The notes: a model not told the origin generated them from the letters alone. Shown: positions 1 through 8,360, counted from the stretch's first letter. The stretch: 32,535 bases of DNA from Candidatus Gastranaerophilales bacterium (GCA_028278305.1 JANQEP010000066.1:1-32535); one strand, 5' to 3'. Program-made: numbers and translations.

Positions 1-344
1 CAGGATTTAAAAAAAATTTATAAATAGTAACTTGAGTTAATTAGTGATCTTAATAAATAAACGTTAATTGCAAATTATTATATCAAAATTAAATTTTGGG
101 GCTTCGTGCGTAATGCTGACAGTGCCGACTGCTTCGCGCCCCTGCACCTAACCCTTAAAGCGGGTAGGTTGGGGGCAATTACAAAATTGCCCCCAACAGC
201 CTTAAATCCGCATTATCCCTTACAAAAATATTTCACAAAATAATGCGGATTTAAAACTGTTGGTGCGGCTGTCATTATCAGATACGAGATTTACCTGAAA
301 ACAAGCTACTCAGATACGGAATTACGAATTCACTCTATTTTTTT
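1..344. repeat. Intergenic foldback repeat region downstream of hydA
   Basis: No gene is visible here. The stretch holds nested inverted repeats. Positions 168-180 and 185-197 form a perfect 13-bp hairpin (GTTGGGGGCAATT arms, 4-nt loop). Positions 193-215 and 241-263 form 23-nt arms with two mismatches (core TTAAATCCGCATTA / TAATGCGGATTTAA). The flanks (about 103-125 and 264-280) show weaker inverted similarity, so the whole of about 100-290 may be one foldback element. It lies 3' of hydA on the minus strand and could stop transcription by structure, but no T-run follows a stem, so I do not call an intrinsic terminator. Confidence 0.6.
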
Positions 345-2390
345 CTACTTAACGTATTTTGATAATATTTTGTCTTTAAAGATCTTCTCTATCTTCTCAG
401 GAGTTGCTTCAGGAATGAATTCTTCGTCAATTACCACTGAAGGTCCTTGTGAGCAGTGTTCCATACAGAATGTAGCCCTTATGTTAACCTTGTTTTCAAA
501 ACCGTAATCTTTTATTTGTTTTGTCAGAACTTCGATTATGTTATAAGAACCTTTTGCATAACAGCTTGTTCCCACGCATACTTGAATATCAGTTACTTCT
601 TCACCTTCTTCAGCTGAGGAAAGAGAAATAATTTCCCCAAGAATCCTCTTTCTGTTCTTATAATGCGTATGAAGAAGTTCATGTGCGGTATGGCTGTTGG
701 GCTTTTCAAGCCATTTGTTATAAAGCCTGATAATTTCAGGATTATCATGGGATTTATGCAGAGGAGTATGGACATCCGCCTGATAAAGCCCTTTCATCCT
801 CTTTTTTTTGATCTTTTTGTCCTTATAGCTCTGAGGCTGCCCCGCACCGCCAATGCATCCGCCCGGGCATGCCATTACTTCTATCATATGGTATTGAACT
901 TCGCCGTTTTTAATTTTATCAATTAATTTTGCAGCTTCGCTTAAGGTGTTTACAACAGCGAGTTTTACTTCTGCGCCTTCGATTTCCATTGTAAACTCTT
1001 TTAAAGTATCAAAGCCTCTGGCTTCATTGATAGCGACTTTATCAATACGCTTGCCTGTAATGGTTTCATATGCGGTTCTCAAGGCTGCTTCGGCAACACC
1101 GCCTGATGAACCGAAAATTACGCCTGCGCCTGTAAAGATTCCAAACGGGGCATCAAGGTGCTCGGGCTGGAGATTATTAAAATCAATCCCGGCTTCTTTT
1201 GCCATTCTTATAAATTCCTGGGTGGTAAGCACAAAATCAACGTCTTTTATCCCGTCTTTCTGGAATTTTTCTTTATTTGCCTCGGATTTTTTAGCTGTAC
1301 ACGGCATTATAGAGACCACAACCAGGTTTTCCTTTGAAACCCACATTTCCTCGGTAAGAAGTTTTTTTGCCACCGAACCGAACATTTGTTGCGAGGAACG
1401 GCAGGTAGAGAGGTTTTTAAGCAGATCAGGGTATCTTTGCTCGACAAACCTTACCCATGCCGGGCAGCAGCTTGTGAATAGCGGCAGGTCTTCACCTTTT
1501 TTAAACCTTTCTATAAATTCTGCGGCTTCCTCCATAATGGTCAGATCAGCAGTGAATGAAGTGTCAAATACCGCGTCAAAGCCGATTTTTCTGAGGGCAG
1601 CGGTGATTAAGCCAAGAGTGTTTTCCCCGGGAGGAATCCCAAAGGCTTCACCGGCTGCAACCCTTACTGCCGGGGCAATCTGGGCTACTACTTTTTTCCC
1701 GGGGTCAAGTAACTGCTCCCATACCCTGTCAACATCGGATTTTATCCTGAGAGCGCCTGTAGGACATACTGAAGTACACTGACCGCAGTATGTACAGTCA
1801 ACTTCTCTTAAATCTTTTCCGTAAGCAGGCATTACTGTGGATTCAGAACCCCTGTTTACAAAGTTAAGACAGCCCGTTCCCTGAATTTCACGGCAGGCTC
1901 TCACACATGCCCCGCAGAGTATGCATTTATTAGGATCCCTTACTATCGAAGGGTTAGTATCATCAATGGGAAGCTGTTTTTCCCTGCTTTTGAACCGGAC
2001 GTTTCTTACCCCGAGTTTTTTTGATAAGTCCTGAAGATCACAGTTCTCACTTTTTGCGCAAACTGTACAATCCCTGTCATGGCTTGCCAGAAGAAGTTCA
2101 ACAGTCATTCTTCTGATTTTTCTTGTTCTTTCGGTATTAACTCTTACTTTCATGCCGGACTCCGGCTTTACGGTACAGCTTGTCTGGATTCCCCGTCCTT
2201 CAATTTCCACAACGCACATCCGGCATGCGCCGTATGTACTTAAATCCGGTCTGTAGCAAAAAGTCGGGACTTCTATGCCGGCTTTTCTTATTACTTCCAG
2301 CAGGTTTTTCTCGTCGGAAAAAGTGACTTCCTCTCCGTCAACGCATAATTTATTTTCAATTTTTTTATCATCTTTTACAGTAGTGGTCAT
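345..2390 (-). CDS. hydA: [FeFe] hydrogenase catalytic subunit HydA (NADH-linked, trimeric type)
   Basis: Catalytic subunit of a cytoplasmic multimeric [FeFe] hydrogenase, reversibly making H2 from NADH and probably reduced ferredoxin. Domains in order: N-terminal [2Fe-2S] (C45, C56, C59, C72); His/Cys [4Fe-4S] (H104, C108, C111, C117); two [4Fe-4S] ferredoxin motifs (C156-C166 and C199-C209); H-cluster domain with TSCCP (C308 proton relay, C309 ligand), MPC (C364) and ACPGGCIGGAGQP (C508, C512); the small-subunit region; and a C-terminal thioredoxin-like [2Fe-2S] domain (C605, C610, C642, C646). At 681 aa with this C-terminal extension it matches the bifurcating HydA type. The ATG has an AAAAGGAG ribosome site 8-9 nt upstream. 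It is last in hydC-hydB-hydA, 114 bp after hydB. The maturases HydE/F/G are not in the window. Bifurcation is inferred from architecture. Confidence 0.96.
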   Translation of the reverse strand: MTTTVKDDKKIENKLCVDGEEVTFSDEKNLLEVIRKAGIEVPTFCYRPDLSTYGACRMCVVEIEGRGIQTSCTVKPESGMKVRVNTERTRKIRRMTVELLLASHDRDCTVCAKSENCDLQDLSKKLGVRNVRFKSREKQLPIDDTNPSIVRDPNKCILCGACVRACREIQGTGCLNFVNRGSESTVMPAYGKDLREVDCTYCGQCTSVCPTGALRIKSDVDRVWEQLLDPGKKVVAQIAPAVRVAAGEAFGIPPGENTLGLITAALRKIGFDAVFDTSFTADLTIMEEAAEFIERFKKGEDLPLFTSCCPAWVRFVEQRYPDLLKNLSTCRSSQQMFGSVAKKLLTEEMWVSKENLVVVSIMPCTAKKSEANKEKFQKDGIKDVDFVLTTQEFIRMAKEAGIDFNNLQPEHLDAPFGIFTGAGVIFGSSGGVAEAALRTAYETITGKRIDKVAINEARGFDTLKEFTMEIEGAEVKLAVVNTLSEAAKLIDKIKNGEVQYHMIEVMACPGGCIGGAGQPQSYKDKKIKKKRMKGLYQADVHTPLHKSHDNPEIIRLYNKWLEKPNSHTAHELLHTHYKNRKRILGEIISLSSAEEGEEVTDIQVCVGTSCYAKGSYNIIEVLTKQIKDYGFENKVNIRATFCMEHCSQGPSVVIDEEFIPEATPEKIEKIFKDKILSKYVK

Positions 2391-2504
2391 TTATTTTTCT
2401 CCTTTTACATTTAGGATAAATATTTTTCCGTTTTATTGCCTTCAGGGTTTGTTACTCAGATTGCCGCGCCGCTTTACTTTGTTTTTTGCTCCCCGCAATT
2501 ACGC
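2391..2504. repeat. hydB-hydA gap with a degenerate dispersed-repeat core
   Basis: On the minus strand, positions 2500 to about 2453 read like a decayed version of the short repeat core seen elsewhere in the window (ATTGCGaGGAGCgaa...GCGaCGtGGCAATCTG). Here it begins AATTGCGGGGAGC and ends GCGGCGCGGCAATCTGAGT. It separates two genes that would otherwise be tightly packed. No promoter or terminator was recognised. Confidence 0.4.
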
Positions 2505-4364
2505 TTATCTCTTACTGATTGCATCAACCGGGCAGGCTGGGGCACATGCCCCGCACTTAATACATTTTTCCTGGTTAATTAAGAAGGGCTTTCTGATCTC
2601 ACCTTCTATTGCATCAACCGGGCAGGTTTTTGCGCATTTTGAGCAGCCAATGCATCTTTTACTGTCAATCTTAATTACTTTTAAAGCCTCACATACCCCT
2701 GCCGGGCATCTTTTACCGACAATATGGGCAAGATATTCTTCCCTGAAGTACTTTAAAGTGGATGCAATAGGATTGGGGGCTGTTTTTCCAAGCCCGCATA
2801 AAGACCCGAACCTTACGACCTCGGCTAGCTCCTCCAGAAGCTGGAGATCTTGCAGAGCGGCTTCTCCGCTTACTATTTTTTCTAAAATATTTAGCATCTG
2901 CTTTGTGCCTTCACGGCAGGGAATGCATTTTCCGCAGGACTCGTTCTGGGTGAACTGGAGAAAGAACCTTGCCACTTCCACGATGCATGTGTCTTCATTC
3001 ATAGCTACAAGACCGCCTGAACCTACCATTGCCCCTACTTTTGTCAGGGATTCGTAGTCAAGGGGCATATCAAGATGCTCTTCAGTAAGGCATCCGCCTG
3101 AAGGTCCGCCTATCTGGACCGCTTTAAACTTCTTATTGTTTCGCAGCCCGCCCCCGATTTCAAAAACAATTTCTCTCAGGGTTGAGCCTAAAGGAACTTC
3201 TATAAGCCCGGTGTTATTGACTTCGCCTGTAAGCGCAAATGTCTTTGTCCCTGCACTTGTCTCCGTGCCGTATTTTTTATAGGTATCAGCGCCGGTAAGT
3301 ATTACTGTAGGCACATTTGCAAATGTTTCAACGTTGTTAATCAGCGTGGGCTTGCCGAATAATCCTGATTGAGCAGGGAACGGAGGTTTTGGCATCGGCA
3401 TTCCTCTTTCCCCTTCTATAGAAGCTATTAATGCTGTTTCTTCGCCGCAGACAAAAGCGCCTGCACCTTCCTTAATTTTTATCCTGAACGAAAAACCGCT
3501 CCCGAAAATATTTTCCCCGAGAAAACCTTTTTCTTCAGCCTGTTTTATGGCAATTTTCAATCTTCTTACGGCAAGCGGGTATTCTGCCCTTACGTAAATA
3601 TACCCTTCATCGGAACCAACTGCATATGCAGCGATTAACATCCCTTCAAGCAGCCTGTGAGGGTCGCCTTCCATTATTCCGCAGTCCATGAACGCGCCAG
3701 GATCGCCTTCATCAGCGTTACAGATCACATATTTTTTATCGGAGTCATTTGCGCGGACAAACTGCCATTTCCTGCCTGTGGGAAAACCTCCTCCTCCTCT
3801 GCCTCTCAGTCCGCTTTTTACCATTTCTTCGCAGACTTCTTCAGGTTTATAATTCTTTAAGGTATAATCAAGAGCTTCATATCCCCTTGAATAAATATAT
3901 TCCTCAATGCTTTCCGGATCAATTTTTCCGCAATTATTAAGTATAAGCTTTATCTGAGATTTATAAAAATCTATTTCAGAAGTGTTTTTAAATTTATGTT
4001 TTGTCTTTGGGTCTTCATAGAGAAATTCTTCTATGATTTCGCCGTTTTTAAGGGTTTTTTCTATTATTTCCTCTACGTTTTCAGCTTTTACTTTTACGTA
4101 AGTAAGGTCAAGATCAGGAATAGAAACAAAAACACCCTGCTCACAGAAGCCATGGCAGCCGGTTTTTACGGAAGTGATTTTTTTGTTTTCCTTCTTAAAC
4201 TGCACGTCAGCTCCGAGTTTAAGAAATTTTTCATATATATCAAAAGCCCCGTTGGCAACGCATCCTGTACCGGAGCAGATTAAAACCCTCATACCCGTCT
4301 TTTGGAAATACTCTTCAGCTTTTTTAAACTCTCTTTTTAAGTCTGTTTTTATCATCTCAGTCAT
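2505..4364 (-). CDS. hydB: NADH-binding flavoprotein subunit of [FeFe] hydrogenase, HydB (NuoF-like)
   Basis: NuoF-like flavoprotein that takes electrons from NADH through FMN and passes them along iron-sulfur clusters to HydA. The 619 residues contain an N-terminal thioredoxin-like [2Fe-2S] domain (C30, C35, C70, C74); the NuoF core with glycine-rich FMN/NADH motif RGRGGGGFPTGRKW (187-200) and NADEGDPGAF (216-225); a [4Fe-4S] site (ESCGKCIPC with C477, C480, C483, plus C523); and two C-terminal ferredoxin motifs (C571-C581, C601-C611). The extra N- and C-terminal cluster domains separate it from complex I NuoF and match HydB of bifurcating hydrogenases. Its ATG overlaps the hydC stop by one base (TAATG), suggesting translational coupling, and AAGGAG lies about 11 nt upstream. 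Ferredoxin as second substrate is inferred. Confidence 0.95.
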   Translation of the reverse strand: MTEMIKTDLKREFKKAEEYFQKTGMRVLICSGTGCVANGAFDIYEKFLKLGADVQFKKENKKITSVKTGCHGFCEQGVFVSIPDLDLTYVKVKAENVEEIIEKTLKNGEIIEEFLYEDPKTKHKFKNTSEIDFYKSQIKLILNNCGKIDPESIEEYIYSRGYEALDYTLKNYKPEEVCEEMVKSGLRGRGGGGFPTGRKWQFVRANDSDKKYVICNADEGDPGAFMDCGIMEGDPHRLLEGMLIAAYAVGSDEGYIYVRAEYPLAVRRLKIAIKQAEEKGFLGENIFGSGFSFRIKIKEGAGAFVCGEETALIASIEGERGMPMPKPPFPAQSGLFGKPTLINNVETFANVPTVILTGADTYKKYGTETSAGTKTFALTGEVNNTGLIEVPLGSTLREIVFEIGGGLRNNKKFKAVQIGGPSGGCLTEEHLDMPLDYESLTKVGAMVGSGGLVAMNEDTCIVEVARFFLQFTQNESCGKCIPCREGTKQMLNILEKIVSGEAALQDLQLLEELAEVVRFGSLCGLGKTAPNPIASTLKYFREEYLAHIVGKRCPAGVCEALKVIKIDSKRCIGCSKCAKTCPVDAIEGEIRKPFLINQEKCIKCGACAPACPVDAISKR

Positions 4365-4894
4365 TAATTTTTTTCTCCTTCCCCGGATCTCTCTAATAGC
4401 TGGTCAATAATTATTGTAACAGCTTCAGCGGTGACTTTTGAGTATACTTTTTCATTTATTAAAACAACCGGGGCAAGAGCGCATGCGCCGACGCAGCGGA
4501 CTGTTTCCACGCTGAACTGCAAATCTTCAGTAGTAAACTTACTGCCTGTAAGCCCCAGTTTCTTTTTAATGGCGTTATATACAGGCATGCTCCCGCGCAC
4601 GTGGCATGCTGTTCCGTCACATACCTTGATTTCATATTTACCTTTCGGGTCAAGGCTGAACTGGCTGTAAAATGTGGCAACACCGTATACGCTTGCCGGG
4701 GAAATCTCCATAATCGTTGCTATATATGTCATGATTTCCTCCGGAAGATAGCGGTACTCTTCCTGCACTTCCTGGAGAATTGCTATCAGGTTGGATTTTT
4801 CGTATTTATATTTTTCTACGATTTCATTAACTTTACGAAATTTTCTTTGTTGTTCAAATACCTTTTCTATGTTTTTTTTCGCCTCAGCTACCAT
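4364..4894 (-). CDS. hydC: [2Fe-2S] subunit of [FeFe] hydrogenase, HydC (NuoE-like)
   Basis: NuoE / 24-kDa-type thioredoxin-like [2Fe-2S] protein, third subunit of the HydABC hydrogenase. The 176 residues begin with a helical segment, then carry the two cysteine pairs of the family: C92-x4-C97 (CDGTAC) and C134-x3-C138 (CVGAC), with the conserved GVATFYSQF stretch at 71-79. Length is typical of NuoE. It is the first gene of the operon. The ATG follows a strong AAAGGAG site at 4904-4910. A near-perfect Rex-type operator sits 24 bp upstream of the start codon, so the operon is probably tuned to NADH/NAD+ ratio. Confidence 0.94.
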   Translation of the reverse strand: MVAEAKKNIEKVFEQQRKFRKVNEIVEKYKYEKSNLIAILQEVQEEYRYLPEEIMTYIATIMEISPASVYGVATFYSQFSLDPKGKYEIKVCDGTACHVRGSMPVYNAIKKKLGLTGSKFTTEDLQFSVETVRCVGACALAPVVLINEKVYSKVTAEAVTIIIDQLLERSGEGEKN

Positions 4895-4917
4895 TTAAAT
4901 TGTCTCCTTTAATTATA

Positions 4918-4935
4918 TTGTGAAATATTTCTCAA
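4918..4935. promoter_or_regulatory. Predicted Rex operator
   Basis: The sequence TTGTGAAATATTTCTCAA differs by one base from a perfect TTGTGAA-N4-TTCACAA palindrome, the known binding-site form of the NADH-sensing repressor Rex. It lies 24 bp upstream of hydC and directly abuts a minus-strand TATAAT (4912-4917), where bound repressor would block RNA polymerase. That -10 box leaves only a very short leader before the ribosome site, so the exact promoter is uncertain. No rex gene is in the window. Confidence 0.65.
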
Positions 4936-4968
4936 TTAAAATCAAAATTTTTTCTTTATAAATCTTCA

Positions 4969-4993
4969 AATAATAGCTATTAATGCTATTATT
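4969..4993. repeat. Inverted repeat upstream of hydC
   Basis: Perfect 9-bp arms AATAATAGC and GCTATTATT flank a 7-nt loop. A T-rich run follows on the plus strand. No plus-strand gene reads into it. It may be a regulatory palindrome for the hydrogenase operon or chance structure in AT-rich DNA. Confidence 0.35.
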
Positions 4994-5195
4994 TTTTTAT
5001 TTTTGTTTCAATTAATTGATCTCTTCCTTTTAACAATTTATGTTGTTATTTTGTAGAAAAAAGTAAAAATTGAATTTATGCTTTTGTTTTGGTGATAATG
5101 GATATAGTGATTTTTTTCACTTTACGTTTTTAATTTATCATATAATAAGTGTAGTTTCAACTCTTAATTTTAAAACTTTTTATTACTTCCTTAGC

Positions 5196-6494
5196 TTAAA
5201 CTTTGCAATCTTCCGCAAACTGAAGGACAATTTCCCTGAGCCATTTCCTGCCTGTTAAAAAGCTTTGCCAGTCTATTTTTTCATCCGGTGAATGAATATT
5301 TTCAAGGTTTGCAACACCGATTATTACGGGAATAAACGACTCTAAATGCCTGTTTTGCTTCTCATTAGCAAGAATATGAGTTTCCGCTCCAGCGTGAAAA
5401 GAAGACGGCAGGGAATTTATATCATATTTTTTTCCTGCTTTTATTATGACCTTTGATAAAAAGTCATCATCATTTCTGATAAAAGGCATAAGATGAGGTT
5501 TGACATCAATGTCTATCTTTATTAAGCCTTTATATTTCTGATTTAAAGTATCAGCTTCGCTTTTTATAAGATTAACAAGCTTCTGTTCGTTTTCAGGTTC
5601 TGAGCTTCTTATAGAATAGGAAATTCTTGCTTGTGAGGTTATGGTATTTAAAGCGGAAGACTGACTAATGGTATCCATAAGCCCGGAAGCTGAGTACTCA
5701 TAGGGAATATGCTTATCCTGTCCTGCACAGATATCTTTTAGCATTTCAGAAATAAAAATATCAGCCGGACCGCCTATGCAGACTCCTGCATTTATGGAGG
5801 TGATAACGCCTTTTTGCGGGTCAGCCTTATAAACTCCCTGCGGAATTTTTGACGCAAATTCAGATAACACTTTAACAGCGTTTATTCTGTCTTTTTCGTG
5901 AATATTTATCCCGGAATGCCCGCCTTTTGCCCCGTGAACCTTTACAAATACATTTGTGAATCCTGCTCCTTCGTTATCTAATTCTCCCAATGTCTCCCCA
6001 TCAGCTATTATAGCATATTTTGAGCTTAGCCCGGAAGTATCCAGGCTTCTTATTCCGGTCATTCCTTTTTCTTCATCCCGGGTAAACGTAAGTTCCAGGG
6101 GTCCATGCTCTATATTGCCCTCAGTAAGTTCAATTGCAAGATCAATTATCGCAGCAATCCCGGCTTTATTATCAGCGCCGAGGGTCCTGGTTTTATCGGT
6201 TTCAATATATTTTTTGTCCTCTGACAGGCAAGGCTTAACTTCTTCGGATCCTCCCACAACATCCATATGGGCTGATAATAACAATGGCTGAATTTCCTTA
6301 TACTTTCCTGTACCCGGTATTTTGGCAATTATATTTTTATATGAATCGTATTGCGCTGAAATATTGTTTTCCTGAAAAATCCGCATTATTCTCTGTGACA
6401 CAGCATCTTCTTTCAGAGGAGGTGACGGGATTTCGCAGAGCTCCAGGAATAAATCCAGAAGCCGATATTTTAATCTTAGTTCTTTAATATCCAT
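5196..6494 (-). CDS. M20-family di-zinc aminopeptidase (peptidase T-like)
   Basis: Cytosolic metallopeptidase of the M20 clan, closest in layout to PepT-like tripeptidases. The expected metal and catalytic residues are visible: H76 and D78 in SAHMDVV, bridging D108 in GADNKAG, catalytic E141 and ligand E142 in TRDEEKGMTG, D165 in ADGE, and H401 near the C-terminus (ENIHSPDE). A lid/dimerisation domain is inserted at roughly 180-295, including the GGHSG motif. Length of 432 aa is normal. The substrate is probably a small peptide with a free N-terminus; the exact specificity cannot be read. The ATG has no clear Shine-Dalgarno sequence. It stands alone on the minus strand upstream of the hydrogenase operon. 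Confidence 0.88.
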   Translation of the reverse strand: MDIKELRLKYRLLDLFLELCEIPSPPLKEDAVSQRIMRIFQENNISAQYDSYKNIIAKIPGTGKYKEIQPLLLSAHMDVVGGSEEVKPCLSEDKKYIETDKTRTLGADNKAGIAAIIDLAIELTEGNIEHGPLELTFTRDEEKGMTGIRSLDTSGLSSKYAIIADGETLGELDNEGAGFTNVFVKVHGAKGGHSGINIHEKDRINAVKVLSEFASKIPQGVYKADPQKGVITSINAGVCIGGPADIFISEMLKDICAGQDKHIPYEYSASGLMDTISQSSALNTITSQARISYSIRSSEPENEQKLVNLIKSEADTLNQKYKGLIKIDIDVKPHLMPFIRNDDDFLSKVIIKAGKKYDINSLPSSFHAGAETHILANEKQNRHLESFIPVIIGVANLENIHSPDEKIDWQSFLTGRKWLREIVLQFAEDCKV

Positions 6495-6663
6495 AATTAC
6501 TTGTTTTTCAAATAGCTCCGGGCTATAGTATACTAAAAATTCCGTGTATAGTATTAATTTTTTATACGGATCTTTTGTTAAAAAGTTTCCTTTTCAGCTT
6601 TTATTCTATAATATTGAAAAGTAACATCATAGTTTAAACTAATAAAGAGTGGAGATCTACTAA

Positions 6664-6786
6664 ATGAGTGAGTACATTTTTAAAATGAAAAAAGGTGAAA
6701 TCGAGATTGAGTTAAAATCTGATGATTCTAAATTTATCGAGGACCAGCTTGATAAATGGAGAGACACCCTTGTTAAAGAGGACTAA
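6664..6786 (+). CDS. 40-aa small protein, homologous to the N-terminus of the next gene
   Basis: A 40-residue protein, very short but well supported. It has an ATG, a GGAG ribosome site (TGGAGATCTACTAA before the ATG), ends 33 bp before the next gene on the same strand, and aligns without gaps to the first residues of that neighbour (14 of 31 identical: M1, S2, Y4, F6, K7, K9, K10, E14, S19, D21, F24, Q28, D30, K31). The pattern is two amphipathic beta-like stretches (FKMKKGEIEIEL) followed by a helix (FIEDQLDKWRDTL). I know no function. A free-standing copy of a module that also heads a larger protein suggests a self-association or partner-binding element. Confidence 0.75.
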   Translation: MSEYIFKMKKGEIEIELKSDDSKFIEDQLDKWRDTLVKED

Positions 6787-6819
6787 GGGTATTTTCATTT
6801 TTTTAACCGGGAGATTTTA

Positions 6820-8001
6820 ATGTCATACTACAGCTTCAAAATAAAAAAAGACAAACTTGAGCTGGCAGTGATTTCAGAGGATAAATACTTTGTTATTACC
6901 CAGTTTGATAAGGTTTATCGTGAAATAACCGAAAAAGCCGAAAAACCAAAAACTGAAATACCGCCGGAATCAAAAAAAGAAGAAGCTCCTGTTATTAAAG
7001 GGCAGGAAAAAGTAGAAACTGCTTCTGTAGAAGCTTCTAAAACTTCCGTAAACGAAGAAACCCCGCAAGAAAAGGTTGAAGAAATTAAAAAAGAGGAAAT
7101 TAAAGCTTCTATAAAAACAGAAGAACCTCTCAAAAAAGAGAAGGCGCCAGAGAAAAAAGAAGAGCCTGAAACTTCCCCTCAAAGTGAAGAAGAAAAAACA
7201 AAGCAGGCTAAAGCCGAAATTAAAGAACCTGAAATCTCTCTGGCACCTGAGTCGCAAAAAGTAAAAGCTGGCGAAGAAACAGGCAAAGCTGAAGAAGTTG
7301 AGGGTTTCCCCGGGCAGGATGACACGGAATTTAAGGAAGAAACTGCTCTGGCTAATGAGCAAGAGGAATCGCTCAAAACAGAAACAAAAGATGATTTTCA
7401 AAAAATTATAGAGGAAAAATTAAAAGAAGAAGAGCAAAAAGACGAATTTTCTGAAGAATCACCCCCTGAAGAAATAAAAGAAACCATAAGCTATTACCAG
7501 GAGTCTGACGAGGATGAAAATCAGGGTTTAAAGGCTGAAGAGGAAATAGCAGAGACTTTACGTAAAAATTTTGAGGAAAAACCGGCAAAAAGCACAAAAG
7601 TATATGATATTCTCCAGGAAAAACTGGCATCTCTTCCCGAAGAAGAAAAAGACAGGCTAAACCTTAACAGAAAGAAGCCTGAAGAAAAAGAACCCGCTTC
7701 AGCACTCAGGTTCAAGGGGCTGGATGATTTAATATATTTAAAAAAGCCTCAGACAAAACTTGATTATCTTTTAGTTACCTCTTATTTTCTTAAAGAGAGC
7801 GAGAAAAAAGAAAAATATTCACTAAAACAAATTAATTCAAAGATTATCCCGCAGATTAAAGAACCCATCGACCATTCCGTAGTGCATGAATCAATAGCGC
7901 ACGGCTATTTTGAAGTAATTCCGGATACTGAAGGCACTTGTGACATAACAGAATACTCAATTACCGAAGAGGGCGTGGATTATTTATTAAATGAACTTTA
8001 A
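6820..8001 (+). CDS. Lys/Glu-rich protein with N-terminal short module and C-terminal winged-helix-like domain
   Basis: Three parts are visible in 393 residues. Residues 1-40 form the same small beta/helix module as the 40-aa protein just upstream. Residues about 41-290 are low-complexity and charged (runs of E, K, A, P), probably disordered. Residues about 298-393 are ordered: helical TKLDYLLVTSYFLKE, SLKQINSKIIPQI, a DHSVVHESIAHGYFEV turn and a TEYSITEEGVDYL end. This resembles a winged-helix fold I associate with uncharacterised prokaryotic proteins. No membrane segment or signal peptide is seen, so it is likely cytosolic. GGGAG lies before the ATG. It is probably co-transcribed with the 40-aa gene. 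The winged-helix call is inference; DNA binding is not shown. Confidence 0.8.
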   Translation: MSYYSFKIKKDKLELAVISEDKYFVITQFDKVYREITEKAEKPKTEIPPESKKEEAPVIKGQEKVETASVEASKTSVNEETPQEKVEEIKKEEIKASIKTEEPLKKEKAPEKKEEPETSPQSEEEKTKQAKAEIKEPEISLAPESQKVKAGEETGKAEEVEGFPGQDDTEFKEETALANEQEESLKTETKDDFQKIIEEKLKEEEQKDEFSEESPPEEIKETISYYQESDEDENQGLKAEEEIAETLRKNFEEKPAKSTKVYDILQEKLASLPEEEKDRLNLNRKKPEEKEPASALRFKGLDDLIYLKKPQTKLDYLLVTSYFLKESEKKEKYSLKQINSKIIPQIKEPIDHSVVHESIAHGYFEVIPDTEGTCDITEYSITEEGVDYLLNEL

Positions 8002-8075
8002 ACAACCCGAGTCGTCAATTAGCCAAAAGCAAGGATATGACCATGCAATTAGCAACTCGAGTTATTAGGAATTTT

Positions 8076-8294
8076 CCTGGTCTCCCGAAATTGAGTTGAT
8101 AACATCCAAATTGTCATTGCGAGGGCTCAATGACAATTTGAGAGCCCGTGGCAATCTGTGGAACTCCCCGTGTCAAAGCTTAAAATTTATAGCTTAATGC
8201 GACGTTGCTCAGATTCCCACCCCGTGTCAAGCACGGGGCAGGCTTCCGCGCAATGACATTTCGGGGGCTATCAACATGGTGCCGGGAGACAAGG
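8076..8294. repeat. MITE-like repeat element A, copy 1 (longer form)
   Basis: A 219-bp non-coding element with inverted ends: CCTGGTCTCCCG at the left and CGGGAGACAAGG at the right. Inside is a perfect 13-bp hairpin (8107-8119 with 8128-8140) and the widespread GTCATTGCGAG...GTGGCAATCTG core. A second copy at 20982-21151 matches closely but lacks about 48 bp, present here at roughly 8212-8260, which carries its own hairpin (CCCCGTG / CACGGGG). No coding capacity, so any movement would need a transposase elsewhere. Confidence 0.8.
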
Positions 8295-8360
8295 AGAATT
8301 TTAGAATTGAATAGCCCTGCCTGTGGAGAACTTACTTCAAACTCCCGGCAGTAAGTAGAT

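Larger units (their letters stand above)
4895..5195. other. Intergenic region upstream of hydCBA
   Basis: This is 301 bp without a credible gene. It holds the Rex-like operator at 4918-4935, a TATAAT on the minus strand at 4912-4917, and a perfect 9-bp inverted repeat at 4969-4993. The rest is AT-rich and unremarkable. No clear terminator for the upstream peptidase gene was found. Confidence 0.6.

Noticed and set aside
225-239. AAAATATTTCACAA as a second Rex site
   Set aside because: Only one half-site matches and it lies in a hairpin loop downstream of hydA rather than in a promoter.
946-1782. Long plus-strand open frame (278 codons) opposite hydA
   Set aside because: It lies wholly antisense to a hydrogenase with all cluster ligands intact; no ribosome site and a composition typical of a shadow frame.
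2275-3057. Plus-strand open frame of 260 codons across hydB/hydA
   Set aside because: Antisense to HydB and the start of HydA, with no recognisable domain.
6970-7401. Minus-strand frame opposite the Lys/Glu-rich region
   Set aside because: Phe/Leu/Ser-rich translation is the expected mirror of GAA/AAA-rich coding sequence.
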